A DNA stretch of 64,000 nucleotides, from assembly GCA_025786725.1 (NCBI GenBank), contig JAHLTZ010000022.1:62001-126000 (forward strand), written 5' to 3'. The number at the start of each line of letters is the position of its first letter. Positions within the stretch are counted from its first letter, which is position 1. A model generated the notes under the pieces. The model was given only the letters and a program-made list of their open reading frames with translations, did no database searches and was not told the origin of the DNA. Of this stretch, positions 59,907 through 64,000 are shown in pieces. The stretch is from Syncephalis fuscata (taxonomy: Eukaryota; Zoopagomycota; Zoopagomycetes; Zoopagales; Piptocephalidaceae). A program made the position numbers and the translations under genes.

Positions 59907-61582
59907 GGTTTTTAATAATGACGAGCCACTTGTTTGGGTGCACGATATCCCACTAAATATTTAGTGGTAGTAGATATGTAGTTAAGAAGATGAGTAATTT
60001 AGTGATTAATGTTGCAAATAAGCATTGAATTGTGATTGTTTATATATTAAGTTTTTGGATTAATTGGACGCCATTCATCTGGCAATGCTGTAAATCACGC
60101 GGTAAATCAACTAAACATTACGCCGAACCAATCTAGGCCATATCAAAATCAGAAATTGCCTTGTATTAATTATGGCAATCCGTCTTCCGGTTTACGACCA
60201 ATAAACATTAGGCTATTTTTATGTTGAATTCTAGCAATTAAGTAAAAGCGGCCATAAAATAATTATACCACAGATCAAGGCCTAAACCAAGCTAGGCAAT
60301 GTATCCAATAAAATAAACCAGACAAAATACTTGTTTTTTACTGCCATTATTTTTGCGTAGATTAATCCGTAGATCAGGTATTTTGTGCAGCCTCATAGCA
60401 TTTACAAACATTTATCAATATACAGTCTATTAATATATCCATTGCTATGAATGTCTAATTGTTAAAAATAACTGAGTTGATTTTGTTTTCACGCAGCAGA
60501 GTAATAAAAACAGATATACCGCCGTATAACTCATCTAGTATTGGCTAAAGACAATTTTTTATTTCTAAATACTGTATCGTATATAATAGTTTTCACAGTG
60601 CCAGGTTTGATGTAACTTCAAAAACTTGATTTACCAAATGACCATTTAATTAATAATGCATTGGTTAAAAACTTAAATTAGCTACCCGATTCAACATCCT
60701 ACTTGTTCTTGTTGACAATTGTGCTGAATCAAGGCGATGTTCTTCTAATCGGCATTGCTTTGAATTGCTTAATTAATTTCAGGTTTTTGAACGGTACAAT
60801 ATTAAATAATAAATCATACGGTAAATTGAATTTTTTATGCTAGTAAAGCTAATACTTTAGAGCTTACCAAATGCAATACTTGAAATAAAAAAGGCTTTTT
60901 ATTTATTTAATATTGCACAAATTGTACAGCTGTACAGCTGTTTTTATTACATTGTTGCGTAAAAATTTTAGTTATTTGTAATAATTAGGTAGCCATAATA
61001 ATATATATGGAAATGGTTGTATACTAGTAAATGTCTATAAATGTTATGAGGCTGTGGAGAATACCTGTAGAACAGAGTAGCCTAAAATAAAACAGTAACA
61101 GTAAGAAAATACCGCCTTTGCTGTATACTATCATAAAAAATAAGTATTGTGCTTAGTGAGATTTTATTGGACACCACGCCTAGATTGACTTAGGCCTTGT
61201 ATTCCAAACAGTTGCCCTATGGTTGTTTTTACTTGTTTGCCAGAAACCGGTATAAGCAGTATGTTGATTCTATTATATAAATTAAATAAAGACTAATATA
61301 GTTGATGCAATAATAATTTCTGCCTGCGATATGGTCTAGAATCAGTTCGTAGTATTTATCTAATTTACTGTAGTGGCCCACAACGTTATTGAACGGGTTT
61401 TATTCAGTTAATGCGAATAGCGTCAGATATGGATGTTTGAAACTCATTATGTAGACCATTCCAATTTAATGCTAATTTTAATTACTATTACTACTCGCTT
61501 ATCCAGTTTTATATCTACTATCCATAATCTTTTCAGTGAGATATTGTCATCTAATGTAAATTACTTGTCACTGTTATAAATT
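59907..61582. other. intergenic between two divergent secreted paralogs
   Basis: AT-rich DNA with no recognised gene. It probably holds the promoters of both flanking genes. Confidence 0.4.
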
Positions 61583-62109
61583 ATGCAGCTTTTATCAAGT
61601 TTCAGCGTCGTCGTACTATTGTCTGTTTGGATTATTAATGGTGTTTTAGCAGATATAACCCTTGATGGCTTGCAAATCCTGTCTGATCAAAAATCCTGCA
61701 GATGGACTCACTTCTAAAGAAACATATTTTGGTGTAAAAGATGAGAACAACAAACAAACGCCGTATTTTACCTCATTAAATGCAAATATTAAAAAACATT
61801 TGCTGGGTAAGAGCAGATATTTTGAAAAGATAAACGTTTATACGATTAGATCTGAAAATATTGACATATGTATTTCACGTATGGTAACTGGTCTAGATGT
61901 GTCCATTTGCAGCCCAACTACAGACGGTCGAAAATGAGAGTTTTATAGGGAAGATAACGCTAAATTTAACGACCGTTATAAAATAATACCATTAACTTTT
62001 AATGCTAATCCCAAAAAATCCTCAATGTTTGGAACAAGATAATTTGCATGCTAAACTATCTAAATGTAGCAATAGTGAAAATCAATATTTTGCAATCAAA
62101 AAACAATAA
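61583..62109 (+). CDS. secreted beta-trefoil-like protein 2 (paralog, with frame breaks)
   Basis: It starts MQLLSSFSVVVLLSVWIING with cleavage expected after VLA. The next segments are ITLDGLQIL, then in a second frame ETYFGVKDENNKQTPYFTSL and VYTIRSENIDICISRM. In a third frame come DRYKIIPLTFN and NPQCLEQDNLHAKLSKC, ending SENQYFAIKKQ and TAA 62107-62109. These align along their whole length with the gene at 59381-59906. Breaks occur after about 61676 (an A5 run with one base more than the paralog), between about 61790 and 61830, and near 61935 and 62020. It is either a decaying copy or a gene hit by several indel errors. The protein would be secreted and bind carbohydrate if the fold call is right. 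Confidence 0.5.
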
Positions 62110-62315
62110 TGATTATTTTATATATGAAAAATAATCGTGTGTGTATTCATTTTGAGCACATATTATTCGCGTATTACGGATATAGAAGTGGCGTATACTT
62201 TTTAGGCCTTTAATCAATTAAATTGAAATTTTAATTTATAAAATATAGTATCGAATGCCTACTCTTGCAAGCACTAGACAAATTTTAGAATCATTGGTTT
62301 AATCAGCAACTACAT

Positions 62316-62337
62316 AAATATAAACACACCTAAGAAG
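62316..62337. repeat. left target-site duplication of the SINE
   Basis: The 22-nt left copy differs by one base (CC against CT) from the right copy at 62643-62664. Confidence 0.85.
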
Positions 62338-62642
62338 GGGGAGGCGTGGTGGCCTAAACGGTCAACGCGTCTTCCCTAAAGTAGGAAAATGTTGGTTCGC
62401 CTAGTTCGAATCTTGTTTTCAGGAAATGCGTGATGGGATCCTTCCGTAGAAGAAATGGTCGATATTCCAACATGTGAGGAGAGCCACCAACGGTTTTCAG
62501 TTGTAGATGGCAGGTTCCGCGTTGCGCGCGGATAGGTTTGAAAATGAACCGTCTATTCTCCTAGGGGTGGCAGACAAATGCTGCAAATGCGCGGTTAGGT
62601 CCTACGGACCGTTGTCTCACTTAAGCTAATAAATCCAAATCC
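62338..62642 (+). mobile_element. tRNA-derived SINE
   Basis: The 305-bp element begins with a tRNA-like head. GGCGTGGTGGCCTAAACGG resembles a Leu/Ser-type A box, and GTTCGAATC at 62413-62421 is a good B box, 60 nt downstream. The body is much more GC-rich than its surroundings and has no open frame. The end is a short repeat tail (AATCCAAATCCAAAT). A 22-nt target-site duplication with one mismatch flanks it. Such elements are moved by LINE proteins in trans; the LINE fragment at 31215 has a different tail, so it is not obviously the partner. Confidence 0.85.
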
Positions 62643-62664
62643 AAATATAAACACACTTAAGAAG
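62643..62664. repeat. right target-site duplication of the SINE
   Basis: This is the right copy of the 22-nt string at 62316-62337, with one substitution, so the insertion is not very recent. Confidence 0.85.
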
Positions 62665-62827
62665 CTCAAGACGCGTTTACAAATATTTGTTCGTACAAGC
62701 AATTAGCATTATAAAATATTGTGGCAATAAAGTATGATTCAGCTATCAAAGCTTATCAAGTTAATTTTATAAACGTAACTGCACTATTATATAGACACTT
62801 TTGCAGTTTTATTCAATGCTATGTACA

Positions 62828-62920
62828 ATGCTTTCTGTTTTCTGTGCATTATCTCGGTTTAATGTTGCTACTGTTTTGGCCGCATTAGCAACAGCCAACT
62901 TCTTGATAAATGCAGCCTAG
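62828..62920 (+). CDS. signal-peptide-like short frame
   Basis: ATG 62828 to TAG 62918-62920 encodes 30 residues (MLSVFCALSRFNVATVLAA, then LATANFLINAA), shaped like a complete signal peptide. The two inverted-repeat arms keep the same frame without the ATG. It may be a relic first exon of a small secreted peptide gene, or chance. Confidence 0.3.
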   Translation: MLSVFCALSRFNVATVLAALATANFLINAA

Positions 62921-63573
62921 CTTAGCATAGTTATAATGATAGCAAATCATTAAACCAGTAAGCCTTTAAACTGCCAACTATTTTTCCATTGGTTTCTGCT
63001 TTGGCTTGTTTTCTATATTCTATCTTGCTTAACTTGTCAGAATTGGTTTCAGAAATGTAAACAGCGCTTAGGCCTTAGATGATTATCGGCTGATGTACAA
63101 TCCACAGCCACTATGCACTTGAAATTGCTGATATTTGGCTAGAGTTTTCTGTTGTATCTATTTTAGTGTCTTCATATTGTATTGCGCGTAATTTATCCGA
63201 TGCAATCTAGTTTACAGCTGAAGATTGATGACGAAAATGACATGTTGGAATGTTCCATTGCTCAAAATGTTGTGATACATTATGCTACAAACAGTACTTA
63301 TTGTATAGTCGATTTCAGGTGATTTGGATTAGCCGCCATTTGAATGATGGTAGTTGCACAACATGTAGCATCATATGTCTGAATGTGATGTATTTGTGAA
63401 TTCAAAGCAATTACTACCCCATAGCAATAGGCATAGTGTCGAATGAAATGCATACATGTACCAATCAATACACTTTATAATTTAAAGAATTATAAGTGGC
63501 TTATGTATGGCAGTAAAAACCTGTATAAAATACCATTTTGATACAATAAACTTGTTTTTTGCGTCAATATTGT

Positions 63574-64000
63574 GTGCTATTTTGTATGCATGCGGATATT
63601 GAGAACCGACTCGGTAGAAATGGCAGCAAATACGTCATTGTCGTTTTACAAAGCCAAACAATATACTTGTTTTTATCAAATAGTTAAATCGTGTAACAAA
63701 AAATACAGGCTAGTATGTCTATTTTTATCGCATATGTACTGGGTTATGAACATTGTTACATCGTTCGTGCGAATAACTGACAGATTGAAGTAAAGACCGG
63801 GCAGGTTATGTGCTATTTTGTATGCATGCAGATATTGAGGACTGAATCGGTAGAAATGGCAGCAAAGACATCATTATCGTTTTACAAAGCCAAATAATAT
63901 ACTTGTTTTTTTACCAAATAGTTAGACCATGTAACAAAAAACAGGCTAATATGTCTATTTTTATCGCATATGTACTGGATTATGGACATTGTTACATCAT
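63574..64000 (+). repeat. tandem duplication, period about 236 bp
   Basis: The block starting GTGCTATTTTGTATGCATGC at 63574 is repeated from 63810 with high similarity and continues to the window end. Arms A and B have only one copy (16797; 34640 on the minus strand). Confidence 0.85.

Larger units (their letters stand above)
62820..64000 (+). repeat. third copy of the microexon-gene upstream flank, cut by the window edge
   Basis: Positions 62845-63790 match 16060-17010 in arm A and the reverse complement of 34440-35395 in arm B. In arm A this block leads to the signal exon about 570 bp past the GTGCTATTTTGTATGCATGC string. That string occurs here at 63574 and again at 63810. A third microexon gene is therefore expected on the plus strand shortly beyond the right edge. 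Confidence 0.85.

Overview
The window looks like AT-rich nuclear DNA of a eukaryote, most likely an early-diverging fungus. Genes are packed tightly on both strands, split by many short introns (about 45-100 nt, donor GTAAGT/GTATGT, acceptor usually AATAG or TTAG), and use the standard stop codons. The housekeeping set is opisthokont and mostly fungal in flavour: TFIIIB subunit Brf1, an HMT1/ABCB6-type half ABC transporter, Snf1/AMPK beta, CK2 beta, a Yae1/Lto1-type protein, cytochrome c heme lyase, a Vps68/TMEM50 protein, a p47/Shp1 UBX protein, IBA57 and a 3-ketoacyl-CoA reductase. No species can be named from the sequence alone.

Layout. 0.7-14.4 kb: a secreted protein of unknown family, then Brf1 (-), a short ATRIP-like protein (+), an alpha/beta hydrolase (+), mitochondrial tRNA 2-thiouridylase (-), a tandem AAA ATPase (+) and a half ABC transporter (-). 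15.6-35.6 kb: an accessory island built from a large inverted duplication (about 15.85-19.46 kb and 29.04-35.59 kb). It encloses an oligopeptidase B-like gene (-) and a metallophosphatase (+). 35.9-55.4 kb: dense housekeeping genes, with one foldback element at 42.4-43.0 kb. 55.4-64 kb: sparse accessory DNA with two divergent paralogous secreted beta-trefoil-like genes, a tRNA-derived SINE with target-site duplication, and a third copy of the inverted-repeat flank running off the right edge.

The outstanding feature is in the inverted duplication. Each arm carries a small gene whose first exon encodes a signal peptide. The rest of its peptide is spread over a tandem array of about 81-nt units, each made of one complete intron plus a 3-nt exon. 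Arm A (+) has ten 3-nt exons. Arm B (-) has thirty-one exons of 3 or 6 nt. Joined in order, both give an open frame that ends at the same TAG in a shared last exon. The product of A has two cysteines and that of B has six. The three exonic bases vary from unit to unit while the flanking splice signals are conserved, so each repeat unit behaves as a one-residue cassette. A LINE fragment has landed inside one intron of array B.

Many coding regions contain single-base frame breaks, several of them in homopolymers. This suggests uncorrected assembly indels at least as much as true pseudogenes, so frame breaks noted below should be read with that in mind.
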